Below, piece by piece: positions 14,728 to 25,500 of a stretch of 54,973 bases of DNA. Where the stretch lies: the IMG/VR virus record IMGVR_UViG_3300042691_039569, positions 1 through 54,973 of that record; one strand, given 5' to 3'. How positions within the stretch are numbered: the first letter of the stretch is position 1; each line of letters begins with the position of its first letter. This DNA is from a virus. The notes under the pieces are model-generated. The model searched no databases. It had not been told where the DNA came from and worked only from the letters and a program-made list of their open reading frames with translations. Position numbers and translations under genes: made by a program.

Positions 14728-16299
14728 TTAAATAGTTACTGTATAAGTTGCTGATGAAGGAAAAGGTTGTACTGGGACATAACGATATACTTTATAATTA
14801 ATTGCGGTATAACCATTTAAACCTTCAACTAAAACAGTAGTTTGGGTAAAGTTAGTTTTTACTTCTGCATTTAATCCTTCAACATATTTTACTGTTGTTA
14901 CATTTTGAAGAGTGGATGGATAAGCAAATATAACACTTGTTGCCCCTGCAGGAATATTGATAGTGAAATTTGTCCCATTCGAAACACCCGGATTAGTGTT
15001 ACTTCCAAGAGATCTTATTAAAGCACTTGTATCCGCTAAGCTATCAACACCATAAAAACCTCTTCGTGCACCTGTAACGTTTGTGATCGCATTGGCCGTT
15101 CCCGCAACAAGAGGAGTAGAATAGTTTATATTTTTACTATCGACTGGTTGGGGTCCTTGGTCATAGCTTGTAGTAGAACTGAAAGAGTTTGAACCGTCTT
15201 TGATTATAGCAGTTGATGATACAAGAGAATTAGTAGTTCCGTTGTTAATTCCGTTTATAATATAATTTGTTGCTACGCCTGATCTAAAATCTTGAAAAGT
15301 AGAGGGTTGCCAAATACCACCAATCGATTTACCCGTAATAGCCCCTCTATTCAATGTTACTGTTAATGTAACACTAGTTGTTCCAGATTCAACTGTAGAT
15401 GCTAAATTACTACTCATTGACGCAGATGGGTTGGTGAATGTGGGATAAAAAGTTTTTAACAAGAGTTGTTCAACAAAATTTTGTAAATTAGTTCCCTTTA
15501 AAACTACATCACCTGCATTAATTGAACCTACAGTAACATCCGAGGTCACATCTGATATAGTAGCTGAGTTACCTTGGACTATGGTGTATGTGCTTTGCCA
15601 GTTAGCGGTTAAGGCTCTTATACCAGTGTCTACTGATGTGCCGTCAATCAAAGCACTTAAAGAAACAGTATTTCCATTAGAGATAGAAAGATCTTTAGTT
15701 ACTTCATCAAATGAAAGAGTCTGAGAATCCGTTTCTGAAGTTAAAAAATTAGCAGAGATAGCAGCATAGTCTGTTGCTGTATTGTAAGCAGTATTCCAAT
15801 CACCAGATACACTCAAAAAACTAAGATCTACGGCGGAAAGATAAGCTGTAGAATTACTAACTACATTAGTATATACTTCTTCATACCTAGAGGAAGCAGA
15901 GGCATAAACTGTAGATATATTATATGCTTCTGCCCAAAAAGGAGAATTTGTTAAAACAAATTGATTTAAGGCTAAATGTTCAGAACTTAATTCTGATATT
16001 TGTAAAGAATTGGAATATACCTGAGCTAACCAATGCTCTATTCCTTTATCTGAACCAATAACTTCAAAAGCAGAAAGAGGGAATATGTGATAAGATTTGA
16101 CAGAATTTTCTTTTAAGTGAGAGAAAAAAATACGAGTTGATGGATCGTAGTTTAAATAAATGGTGTCTGAACTATAAAAGTCAGGCATCATGTGATGTAG
16201 TTTGACTTTTTTAGTCAACCCAGAACCATGTACAACAAACAAATCTTGGGACTGTGGCCATAGTTCTTCATTTAATTCTGAAATTATTTTATTCGCCAT
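14728..16299 (-). CDS. Tail fibre / adhesin protein (523 aa)
   Basis: 523 aa. The N-terminus (MANKIISELNEELWPQSQDL then VVHGSGLTKKVKLHHM) resembles that of the 491-aa fibre at 33539, suggesting the same docking site. Residues about 195-250 share the QTLSF...LSISNGNTVSLSAL and DTGIRALTANWQSTY modules with other fibres here. The C-terminal ~270 residues are a different beta-rich domain (VTLTVTLNRGAITGKSIGG and later), a candidate receptor-binding region. Late promoter 12 nt upstream. Confidence 0.7.
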   Translation of the reverse strand: MANKIISELNEELWPQSQDLFVVHGSGLTKKVKLHHMMPDFYSSDTIYLNYDPSTRIFFSHLKENSVKSYHIFPLSAFEVIGSDKGIEHWLAQVYSNSLQISELSSEHLALNQFVLTNSPFWAEAYNISTVYASASSRYEEVYTNVVSNSTAYLSAVDLSFLSVSGDWNTAYNTATDYAAISANFLTSETDSQTLSFDEVTKDLSISNGNTVSLSALIDGTSVDTGIRALTANWQSTYTIVQGNSATISDVTSDVTVGSINAGDVVLKGTNLQNFVEQLLLKTFYPTFTNPSASMSSNLASTVESGTTSVTLTVTLNRGAITGKSIGGIWQPSTFQDFRSGVATNYIINGINNGTTNSLVSSTAIIKDGSNSFSSTTSYDQGPQPVDSKNINYSTPLVAGTANAITNVTGARRGFYGVDSLADTSALIRSLGSNTNPGVSNGTNFTINIPAGATSVIFAYPSTLQNVTTVKYVEGLNAEVKTNFTQTTVLVEGLNGYTAINYKVYRYVPVQPFPSSATYTVTI

Positions 16300-16311
16300 T
16301 GGTATATAGTT

Positions 16312-16319
16312 TATTTATG
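16312..16319 (-). promoter_or_regulatory. Late promoter motif (CATAAATA)
   Basis: Minus strand, 12 nt before ATG 16299; overlaps the stop codon of the 1741-aa gene. Confidence 0.65.
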
Positions 16320-19300
16320 ATTCCACTGACGGTTTAACGATAATTTTTTGTTCTTCTGGTTCTACTTCGGGTTCGGTTAAAACATTAACATCTTCTAAAT
16401 CAAGTAAATCCAAATAACCATCTGTAAATAGATAATTGATTGGTAATACATTAATAGTCAATGAATAATAAATAGGACCATAATCATTATATACTACAAA
16501 AGTTGCATGGAAAATTCCAGCTTCTGGTGGAGTACCTATAAATAACCCGTCTTCAGTAAGTCCAACCCAACCTGGAGTATCTACTGGTTCATATCCAGTG
16601 ACGTTATTTTCCGCCGAGAGTTGAAAATTTAAACTCTCCGGGAAATTAATCGTTACATTTAAACTATGTTTAATAACAGGAGGTTCTGTTAATGTGCCTA
16701 TTGGATTTGGGGTATAAACGTTTATACTTTTCAAACTAGGAGGATTAACATTAGTAATATTAAATTCGATTATGGTGTCTCTATTTTCTTCATTTTTACC
16801 CAATAATGTAAATAGGTATTCTCTTTTCAGTGAATTATAAGACAATAAAGGTCTACCAATTTCTTGTAAATTTAATGATGTTAGTGATGCGATGGATAAA
16901 ATATCTTCCCTTAAAAGAGGAAATAATTTTTGTAATTTTAATTTGTTTAAATCTAATTGATAAAGTTCAGGAGCAACAATTCCAGAAGAAAGACTGCACA
17001 TAGACACTGTTACTAATTTTTGTTCAGGAAAGAACCAAGTATCTCCCGGTTTAGCAATAGTATCAGAATTTTCTAAAAGAATTTTAAATTCGTTTTCTTG
17101 TAAAACGTTTTCACTGGGGTCAACGATCAAAGTAGGATAGGGTTCAAATTCTCTTAAAAGATTAGTAGAAACCGGCACTACTAAAGAAATATGACGAGCA
17201 TTGTCGGTGATAGAGAAAATTTCATCCTTATCAAAATTGTAATTGATTTTTTCAAAAATTAAAACCCCAGGAGTTTCAATTAACATGGTATCAAAAAACA
17301 TATCAATTCTTTTGATATTAGATCCCGATAAGTCATTAATATAGTTTAAAATATATGATCCTGTAAGATCATTCATTAAAGCCATTCCAGTATAAGAATC
17401 AAATACAGCAGACATCCCAACAGAAGCAGAAGCAACAAATTGAGAATTTTTTCTTACCCAAATTTCTCCTGGGGTGTTTATACGATTAGAGTAAGAAACA
17501 TTTTTAATGTCTTTGTATAATCCGTATTGATTACCAAAAATATCGGTAACCCAATTATCTAATAAGAATCCAGATTTTTTAAGAATTTGATCTTCTGTCC
17601 ATTGTTTAATATCCAATTCTCCTGTATAAGAAACAGGATAATTAGCTAAATCTTTCCACTCTGTTCCTTCCTTCCCCGTCCAAGGAGTTTGCATGGACTT
17701 TGGTGTTACTAACCCCAAATTAATATTAGGATTGGTATCATAACCTGATTGATAGGGAATAAATTTTTGGTGTGTTTTAAATATCTCTTTATTAACATTA
17801 CCAGCCAATTGACCAGCAATAAAGGGTTCTTTCATCCAACCATTATTTTCAGAATCAATATTGTAAGGAGTTTCTTGGTGTTGTTTAGATAGACCCCTTC
17901 CTTCAATTATCCCGTAATCATCAGAAAATTGCCCTGAAAGAGAACTGCCAGATAAGTTATAACTTACATTGTAGTATTTGTTAACATAACGAGAAGCCCC
18001 CAAATTAGTAGGGATAAAATACCCCCCTTCTTCATAAACACTATATAAATCTTCAAAAGCGGGGAAAGACGCAATAGAAGGGAAAAATTGGTTTGAGAAG
18101 TTGGCGTAAGGTTGTAAAGCTTCTATGGATAATGTTTCTTCAACTGCAGGATAAACAGTCTCAGATAATTGTGGAGTAGTCGTAATGTTCCAGACAAAAG
18201 AATTTAAAGCATTATAATAAATTTCAACAGGTTCATTTTCTACTATGTTTTCTAAAATAATATTTGATACAGAAGAAGTTGCATTTACAATTAAATCATT
18301 TTTAAGATTTCCTAATTGAAAGGCTAAATTAGAATCTGAAGAGGTGGTAAATTCTAACGTACACCATTGATTTTCATCTACAGTAACTTGCAAATTTAAA
18401 GGTTGAGACCAAATAATTTTTTCAGGGTAAACCCGTTCATATTCTACTTTAAGACGATTTGTAAATACAATGTCAGAAAATCTGGGTTGAGATATTAAAT
18501 TGTGATCATCGACCACTCTTATATAATTTCCAGCGGAATTAATACCACCATAACCAGTAAATTGATTTTTGCCCGAGTAAGCTTTTGCCCAAAAAGGTTT
18601 TGCTCCTGTATTTTCAACTCTAGCATATTGATTGGGGGTAGAAGTATTATAATCCCAACCAAATAATTTTGTATTTAAAACATACCCCGGAACCGGAATT
18701 TCAATTGTACTAAATGAAGGAATTAAAGTTATAGGGGACAATGCAGTAACTGCTGGTATATTATTAAAAATATAATAACCAGAAATTATAGGGTTAGCTG
18801 TGTTTGTTGTTATTAAAGTATTAGTTATATCCCCTGAAGTAGTTATTGCAGTTAACGCGGTAACAGACACTGTATAAGTTCCCGATACAGAAGGAACAAA
18901 GATAATACTTTGGGTGTTTTGAAAATATTTTGTAGATGAATCTGGCCTTGTAATTGACCATGACTTAACACCAACAATATCATTAAAAAATAATTCTGGG
19001 TATTGGGGATCTTCATCAAGACGTAAAATCATTGAGGGATAACTTACCACTATTGGTCTGATATCTGAAATGGTTGTATAATCAGCATTAGACCAAATAG
19101 AACCTCTATTTTCTAAAATATCGACCGTTTCTTCTAAAGCCCCTGAGAGTGTATAATAAGAAGAAAGAGATCTGGAATATAAAAGAATATCGCCCGGATT
19201 TACTACCATTTTAGATTCTTCATTAGTAGACACCCAATTATTGTTTATGTCTCTTTTTGCTTTGACCCAAAGATTTTTATTTTGAATGGGGTATTGATAT

Positions 19301-21540
19301 CTTAAAATGTAATGGGGTAGTCTAATATCTTCTTGGTCTTGATCGATAACATTGGCTCTGTAATAAATATATTTTTTATTTTTTCTGAGATAAAAAATAT
19401 TTCCTAATGTACTATTGTGTGATCTCCAAGTACCGTCTCCCCATCCAATAGTTTTATTAGTTTTATACCAACCGAAAGTATCTGCTAATAAATTTTGATT
19501 GCTTAAATCTAAATTTTCGGGTGTAGAATTATCTTCTATAATAAAATCAGTTAAAGATCTATAGTCTGTGTATTTTTCCCCTGGATGACCAAAAGGAGAA
19601 AATAAAACTTGTTTACAATCACACGTTTTAAAATCTAAATAAGAATTATTTCTTGTAGTTACAAATTTGCAATCTGGTTGATGTTTTATAGTTTTAAAAA
19701 CATCATTAGCATTTGTATAATCAGGACCTGTCCAAATAAATTTACCAAATTCACCAGAACTCAAATAAAGTTGCAAAGAATTTTGTAAAGGCATTGTCAA
19801 ATTTAACTCAGGTACTGAGTACGTACCTGCAGACAACCAACAACATTCTATAGCTCTTTCAATAGAATCTTTATAATTTTTAAGTTTATAAATTACGTCT
19901 GCAGAAGAAAGACTGTTTGAACCACAAGCATGAACAAAATTAATAGCAGAGACGGGTAATGAATTACAAACTTCACCCATATTATCTGGAAAATATGTAG
20001 GAAAAGTACTTTGGGTGTTTATGTTTTCATAAGGCCATAAAATAACAGAATTACTGCCTCTTTTAATGGATAAATCTGTAGTTTCATAACGATACAGCCA
20101 AGCTTCAGATGGAGTAAAATTAAATGAAGTTTCATCATAACCAGGAGCAAATGGCCATGTTTTAATTTTATCTGAGTGGGTATAATTTTTGGTAGCGTAA
20201 GCTTTATTTTTTATTAAGGTAGAATTATTGATCGAAATAGGATCAACGGCAGTTAATGAAGTGTCAGTAGACCAATAAGTTTTTTCTACATTCTGTTTAA
20301 GTTCATCATTTAAATATTGATAACGATTATCCGTTTTAAATCCAAATCCGGTCCAAGGTATATCTTCTCCAGACAATCCTAAACCCGGATAAGGGAATTT
20401 AAATACAGTTTTAGTAGAAGGGTTTAATGTGCATTCTAAAGTTTCTTCTTTGTAATCATAAAGTTGGTTTCTTAACCAAGCTCCTTGTGTACCTAGAACG
20501 GTTTTAACAAAAATAGTGTCAGCTTCTTGTATTCCTGATCCAGCAGTGGCCAAAGTTTCAATATTTAAATCATGTATTGAAATGGGTTCGTGTCTTGGTA
20601 ATAATAAAGCCTGAGACCGATAAACATAAGAAGGCCAATAAAAAAAATTATTACCGCTACCAATATTAATAGTATAAAAATCTTTTTTACTACTTGGAGC
20701 AGAATATTCTGTCGTGTATTTATTTCTTCCTAAATATTTTTTAGGAAAAGAACTTGCCAATAAATCACGATTCTCGTTTGAAAAATCAGAAAAATCATTC
20801 GATAGAGCAAAAACCCCTGTTTGGTAAATCCATTCGGTGGAGGTTAGTTGTAAATTTTTTGAGGTTAAAAATTTTTGAAGACCTTCATTATCTAAATCAA
20901 AATAAGCAGATATTGGTAAAGTAGGAGACCTATCAAAATAAACATGATCATCATATAATTCATCCAATTGAATGGTGATTGAATCTCTTATCGCGCTTAG
21001 TTCTGGTAAAGTCTGCCAAACACTAGCCGGAACGGTTATAGGAGAATTATTTTTTTTACTATACTCAGATAATATAAATTTTTGAATTTGGTCTATTATA
21101 CCTAAATTGGTGCCAACTTGATTATATCTTAGTTTAGACTCTTTAACTGTGTTTCTGAGTTTAAGGTAGTAAAGAGAAATATCTTTTAATTTTTTAGCAA
21201 AATAGGGAATCGCTAATAACAATTCTTTATCATTATTAAGGTCTACGTTAGTGTACCAATTTTCTAATTCCTCACTTGATAAAAAAAGTTGAAGCTGTCT
21301 TAAAAAAGTAAGATAATTTAATTTAATTCTTAATTTAGTGTCTGTAGAAACTAGAGATTTATCTCTATACCAATTTACTAGATAATCATTATATTGATTA
21401 AATTCTTGAGAAGGAATAATTCCCCGATAAGCTTTATACCAATCTTTATATGCTAAAGGGGAGTTTGTATCTTGCCTTGTTGAAGATATGAGCGTAGGTT
21501 GCGCATATTTCTCAAGAATTTGTTGATTACTAATATTCAC
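16315..21540 (-). CDS. Giant virion structural protein (1741 aa)
   Basis: 1741 aa from GTG 21540, supported by a late motif 6 nt upstream. The first ~230 residues are helical and charged (a likely virion docking region). The long middle is Trp/Tyr/Asn-rich beta structure with Cys-containing segments (TCDCKQVLFSPFGH). Around residue 850-900 is a PKD/Ig-like stretch ending SGTYTVSVTALTA. Near 1660-1720 is a putative Ig domain of the He_PIG type (PGWVGLTEDGLFIGTPPEAG). The tail is acidic. Probably part of a large adhesion structure of baseplate or fibres. No enzymatic motif seen. Confidence 0.7.
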   Translation of the reverse strand: MNISNQQILEKYAQPTLISSTRQDTNSPLAYKDWYKAYRGIIPSQEFNQYNDYLVNWYRDKSLVSTDTKLRIKLNYLTFLRQLQLFLSSEELENWYTNVDLNNDKELLLAIPYFAKKLKDISLYYLKLRNTVKESKLRYNQVGTNLGIIDQIQKFILSEYSKKNNSPITVPASVWQTLPELSAIRDSITIQLDELYDDHVYFDRSPTLPISAYFDLDNEGLQKFLTSKNLQLTSTEWIYQTGVFALSNDFSDFSNENRDLLASSFPKKYLGRNKYTTEYSAPSSKKDFYTINIGSGNNFFYWPSYVYRSQALLLPRHEPISIHDLNIETLATAGSGIQEADTIFVKTVLGTQGAWLRNQLYDYKEETLECTLNPSTKTVFKFPYPGLGLSGEDIPWTGFGFKTDNRYQYLNDELKQNVEKTYWSTDTSLTAVDPISINNSTLIKNKAYATKNYTHSDKIKTWPFAPGYDETSFNFTPSEAWLYRYETTDLSIKRGSNSVILWPYENINTQSTFPTYFPDNMGEVCNSLPVSAINFVHACGSNSLSSADVIYKLKNYKDSIERAIECCWLSAGTYSVPELNLTMPLQNSLQLYLSSGEFGKFIWTGPDYTNANDVFKTIKHQPDCKFVTTRNNSYLDFKTCDCKQVLFSPFGHPGEKYTDYRSLTDFIIEDNSTPENLDLSNQNLLADTFGWYKTNKTIGWGDGTWRSHNSTLGNIFYLRKNKKYIYYRANVIDQDQEDIRLPHYILRYQYPIQNKNLWVKAKRDINNNWVSTNEESKMVVNPGDILLYSRSLSSYYTLSGALEETVDILENRGSIWSNADYTTISDIRPIVVSYPSMILRLDEDPQYPELFFNDIVGVKSWSITRPDSSTKYFQNTQSIIFVPSVSGTYTVSVTALTAITTSGDITNTLITTNTANPIISGYYIFNNIPAVTALSPITLIPSFSTIEIPVPGYVLNTKLFGWDYNTSTPNQYARVENTGAKPFWAKAYSGKNQFTGYGGINSAGNYIRVVDDHNLISQPRFSDIVFTNRLKVEYERVYPEKIIWSQPLNLQVTVDENQWCTLEFTTSSDSNLAFQLGNLKNDLIVNATSSVSNIILENIVENEPVEIYYNALNSFVWNITTTPQLSETVYPAVEETLSIEALQPYANFSNQFFPSIASFPAFEDLYSVYEEGGYFIPTNLGASRYVNKYYNVSYNLSGSSLSGQFSDDYGIIEGRGLSKQHQETPYNIDSENNGWMKEPFIAGQLAGNVNKEIFKTHQKFIPYQSGYDTNPNINLGLVTPKSMQTPWTGKEGTEWKDLANYPVSYTGELDIKQWTEDQILKKSGFLLDNWVTDIFGNQYGLYKDIKNVSYSNRINTPGEIWVRKNSQFVASASVGMSAVFDSYTGMALMNDLTGSYILNYINDLSGSNIKRIDMFFDTMLIETPGVLIFEKINYNFDKDEIFSITDNARHISLVVPVSTNLLREFEPYPTLIVDPSENVLQENEFKILLENSDTIAKPGDTWFFPEQKLVTVSMCSLSSGIVAPELYQLDLNKLKLQKLFPLLREDILSIASLTSLNLQEIGRPLLSYNSLKREYLFTLLGKNEENRDTIIEFNITNVNPPSLKSINVYTPNPIGTLTEPPVIKHSLNVTINFPESLNFQLSAENNVTGYEPVDTPGWVGLTEDGLFIGTPPEAGIFHATFVVYNDYGPIYYSLTINVLPINYLFTDGYLDLLDLEDVNVLTEPEVEPEEQKIIVKPSVES

Positions 21541-21546
21541 TTAAAT

Positions 21547-21554
21547 TATTTAAC
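21547..21554 (-). promoter_or_regulatory. Late promoter motif (GTTAAATA)
   Basis: Minus strand, 6 nt before GTG 21540; supports the non-ATG start. Confidence 0.6.
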
Positions 21555-21568
21555 AAACACCTTTGAGT

Positions 21569-22054
21569 TTAAAACGTTTGTGAGAAAAATATTAAATTGA
21601 TAAAATTTGGGTTTATTAAATTACCATTACTATTTCTTGTGTTAATTTCCGCATAATTTGTGTATTCACCCACCACAAATATAAAACAAGGTATTTCTGA
21701 AATACTAGAAGCTATGGTAATGTAATTAGTGTCATTAAAATTACTAGAAAAATATATTCGAAAAATTCCAGTATTGACTTTAGTTACGTTAGTTATGTTT
21801 TCACTAAATACTATAACACCTTCGTCATCAAATTTTACGGAACATTTAGGTAACAAATTCAACTGAGAAGAAAGAGAAGTTGTATAATTTGTTAATATAT
21901 TTTTTTCCGATTCAGCCAATAAAATATTAGAATACTGATCACATATCTCGTCTTTAACAATATTGAAATTGGTATTCATTGTTGTCAAAGAATTACCAAC
22001 ACATTCGCTAATATCTATGGTTATAATGGAATTAGGATCGGTACAAAAAGACAT
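21569..22054 (-). CDS. Paralogous small virion protein A (161 aa)
   Basis: 161 aa using ATG 22054, chosen because it aligns with the start of its neighbour. Begins MSFCTDPNSIITIDISECVG then NSLTTMNTNFNIVKDEICD, a helix often seen at the N-terminus of phage fibre-associated proteins; the C-terminal half is a beta domain (CSVKFDDEGVIVF, TGIFRIYFSS). It shares layout with the next gene, so the pair arose by duplication. Probably a trimeric beta-tipped virion protein. Confidence 0.65.
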   Translation of the reverse strand: MSFCTDPNSIITIDISECVGNSLTTMNTNFNIVKDEICDQYSNILLAESEKNILTNYTTSLSSQLNLLPKCSVKFDDEGVIVFSENITNVTKVNTGIFRIYFSSNFNDTNYITIASSISEIPCFIFVVGEYTNYAEINTRNSNGNLINPNFINLIFFSQTF

Positions 22055-22055
22055 T

Positions 22056-22574
22056 TTAAATAGCAACAATAGATACGAAATTTGGATCTGCGGTTACTCC
22101 TGTACAAGATTGTAATTTAATTTCCAAATATTCTTTGGTTGTTGAATAGGGTTGACTCCAAACATATTCGCTGTTTGAATTTAATTTTTCACTGTTCGTG
22201 GCTAAAACTAGATAATTACCAGTAGATAATGGGGTATTAAAATATATTCTATAATCTCCTGTATTTTTTCTATAAACAGAAGAAATATTATATGAGTGGA
22301 GAATATATCGGTTGGGATTTCCTCCTGTGTTATTGTTGTTAACATCTTGAACACCAGAAAATTTTACAAACGCTTTTGGAACACTGTGGGAGGTAACAGA
22401 AGAAAGTATTTCAATATGGGTGTCTAAATTTTGAATATCTTGTTGTAAAGAAATTATTTCAGTATTGTTGTCACAAATACCGTCTTTAAGATTGGAAAAA
22501 TTATTATTTATTGTTTGTAAAGAATTTCCAATATACTCAGATCTATCAATAGATGTTATGGTCGGGCATGACAT
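22056..22574 (-). CDS. Paralogous small virion protein B (172 aa)
   Basis: 172 aa from ATG 22574; a longer reading from 22598 would run over the late motif. Begins MSCPTITSIDRSEYIGNSLQ then INNNFSNLKDGICD, matching its paralogue residue for residue in places, then a coiled-coil-like helix (TEIISLQQDIQNLDTHIEIL) and a beta domain with TGDYRIYFNTPL. The stop is 1 nt from the paralogue's start, so both are expressed together. Confidence 0.65.
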   Translation of the reverse strand: MSCPTITSIDRSEYIGNSLQTINNNFSNLKDGICDNNTEIISLQQDIQNLDTHIEILSSVTSHSVPKAFVKFSGVQDVNNNNTGGNPNRYILHSYNISSVYRKNTGDYRIYFNTPLSTGNYLVLATNSEKLNSNSEYVWSQPYSTTKEYLEIKLQSCTGVTADPNFVSIVAI

Positions 22575-22579
22575 AAGAT

Positions 22580-22587
22580 TATTTATT
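22580..22587 (-). promoter_or_regulatory. Late promoter motif (AATAAATA)
   Basis: Minus strand, 5 nt before ATG 22574; overlaps the stop of the 1364-aa gene. Confidence 0.5.
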
Positions 22588-25500
22588 AGCTTGAACAAGT
22601 AGGATCAAAGAAATCTACTATAGTAAGGAAATTTTCCCAAAGATAACCCAAAACACGATTTACTACAGTCGACGTGACAATTTCATTTTGACCTATGATC
22701 ATTTTGTCTTTTCCGTGAATGGGTTCTTTATATTTTTTACAAGTAGCAAATTCATCATTTTCATAAGAATAATACAGAGTGTTTCTAAAAAATTCGATAT
22801 TATCCCACAATCTTTGGAAAGCTTTAGTGTAAACCCAGTTTTGAATATATTCATTTTTATGAATATAAAGATCTTTTAAATTCCAAAATTCAGCCGGTAC
22901 TAAACCTTTGATCTTAGTTCTTTCCATTAAATCTACATATTTTAAAATTTTATTATTAGTGGTTATTAAAAGGTTTCTATATTCGTCATGGAAAACACTA
23001 GTGATATTGTTAATATTTTCATTGGTTGAAATAATAGTCCCAGAAAAAACACCATTCCTAAAAAACTTTATGACGCTATTTTCAAAAACAATATAAATTA
23101 CTTCCTTATTATAAGAAGAAACTATTTTTCTCACTTCTGTAGAAGGAGTATAAGGAACATATTCATATGTGAATATGGATTCACCATCATAAGAAAAAAC
23201 TTCGACATTTTTATCTGTGAGAATATGAATATTGTCTTGACTGTCTACACAGAGAGAAAGTGGAGTGTTTGTTAATTTAAGTGTTTTTAACAACCAGGTA
23301 CCCGTATTAGAATAATGCTTTACTGCCTTATTACCAGTGTCGACCACCCAAAGAGTATCATATTTATCTACATGAATATCATTTGGGTTTAAATATTTAT
23401 TTCTAGAATTTTCTGAACCGTAACCACCCCAATTAGTTAATAGGTACCATTTATTTCCTATAGCATCTGGGATGTAACTATAAACAACAACCTGAGATAA
23501 AATACCATCCAATATAAATATTTTGCCTTCAGAATCTTGACATATACTTTTAATGTCTGAAAAATCTAAAACATCATCAAATTTGGTTCTACTGTCATAA
23601 AAATCTAAAGCTTTTGAATCTGGAATATAGCGAACCTCTGTTTTTGTTGCTACGAATAAATTATTGTCTCTAGAAACAACTCCTTGATATATACACCTTT
23701 CTTTTGTTTTTACATTAGCATGTAAATCATAATATTCATTAATTTTAGGAACATTAACATTCCAATTTATATCACCACATACATCCTCATTAGAAAGAGA
23801 ACTAGATGTAGTAATATTTTTTTCATGATCCATCCATCTTCCATAAGATGTCAATTCTCCTTGATCCAAAACATTATCAGCAGTTAAAAGGGATTTCCAT
23901 GTAATACTATATTCTAAAGAAGTGTTAAAACAATCAGCATCTATCCAAGTCCAAAGAGGAACAAAACTTGGATCCCCACTTAAAGTATCTGGATTAGGAC
24001 CCATGTACCCATAATATTCTTTATAAGAACTTTTATACAATTGACCTAGTGCGTCTAAATATTTTAAATTGTCATAAAATTGATCAAAACAGACATTGAT
24101 ATTGTTTTCGACCACCCAGTCATTAGAACCCACTTTAGGCTGTTTGGTCCACGGCAAACTAATGGGAGTTGATGTTGAACGATATTCTAAAGATTCTATT
24201 ACATCATATTCCGGTAAAACTTTTATGACATTCGGGAATGAAGTAACAACCACACCACATTGACCAGTAAACGCCGAAACAGTAATAGTTTTTGATCCTA
24301 CAATATCATAAACAACACTAAAATTATCATTTACTGCATCTCCTGATAAGAAAGTAGTTAATCCATCATCAAATCCTATTCCTAATCCAGTAATAATGTG
24401 TGTACGTGTTATTAAATTTTCAAATTTAACATCCATACCAGTTAAAACATATTTGTTAGGGATGTAAATTTTAACATCAGGTGGTGCTAATGTAATGAAA
24501 TCAAAAGTGTTATTAAGCAAATAAACCTTATAATTAAAGGGGAATACTGAAGTATCCACATAAGTCACCGACAAGTAAGCATTGAGTGTAAGACTTGTAT
24601 CATTATAATAACTAACAGTGCCAAATTCATCTCCTTCATCTTTTATACGTAAATTATAAATAAAATCTTGCGAAACTGAAGGGGGTATGACTAACGTATT
24701 ATAGAACGGCCATTTTTCAGTTGAAAGAGTCCAGTTAATAGGAGTAAGATAAAAAGGATTAAAATCTGGTTTAAATACATCATAATACAATGCACCTTCC
24801 CTTTTCCATTTTTTAGGGAAAGTCGCGTAAAGGGAACTACCCAAACTTCCCCAGGAAGAAGGATAAATCATTTGAGTTGAACTTAACGATTTAACATTAT
24901 TAGAAGTAAAGGTATTCCATTTCCAATCTAAACCATATTTGTCAAAACAATCAGGGATTTCAGAAGGAAGAAGGTCCGCTGTCAACCCTCTATAAAAAGC
25001 AGTAAATTCATCAGGATCACCAAAAGTGCCTAATGTTTGTGGGTCATTAAAAGGTGGTAAACAAACTACTTCCTTTACACCGGGGTCAAAAGTATAAACT
25101 TTGACTATTTGTGGGAAATAAGCAGTAATAGGTGCCCAGTGTTCTGTGAACGCAGTTAAAGAAATACTTTTTGTTCCTGGTCCAAAAATTGGTAAAATAA
25201 AATCTTGAGATATATCAGCTCCTAATTTTGTTGTTAAAAATCTGTCAAAATCAATTTTAAGAGATGTGATAAAATTAGTATGTGTGATGTAATTTTTAAA
25301 AGTAACATTATCATTGGATTGAATAACATACTGTTGGGGTATTACAGAAAGAGCAGGAGGAGCAACGGAAGTAAAATTTAATGTTTCATCAATGACAGTT
25401 GTTCTGTTTTGATAAGGCCAAACTTCTACATCTATATAGGTTACACTTAGTAAAGTATTGAGTGTAATGTCTGTATCTTCATAATAATTGACATTATATC

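Noticed and set aside
22688-23096. Plus-strand open frames inside the 1364-aa gene
   Set aside because: Hydrophobic shadows of the real minus-strand gene, without promoter or start signals.
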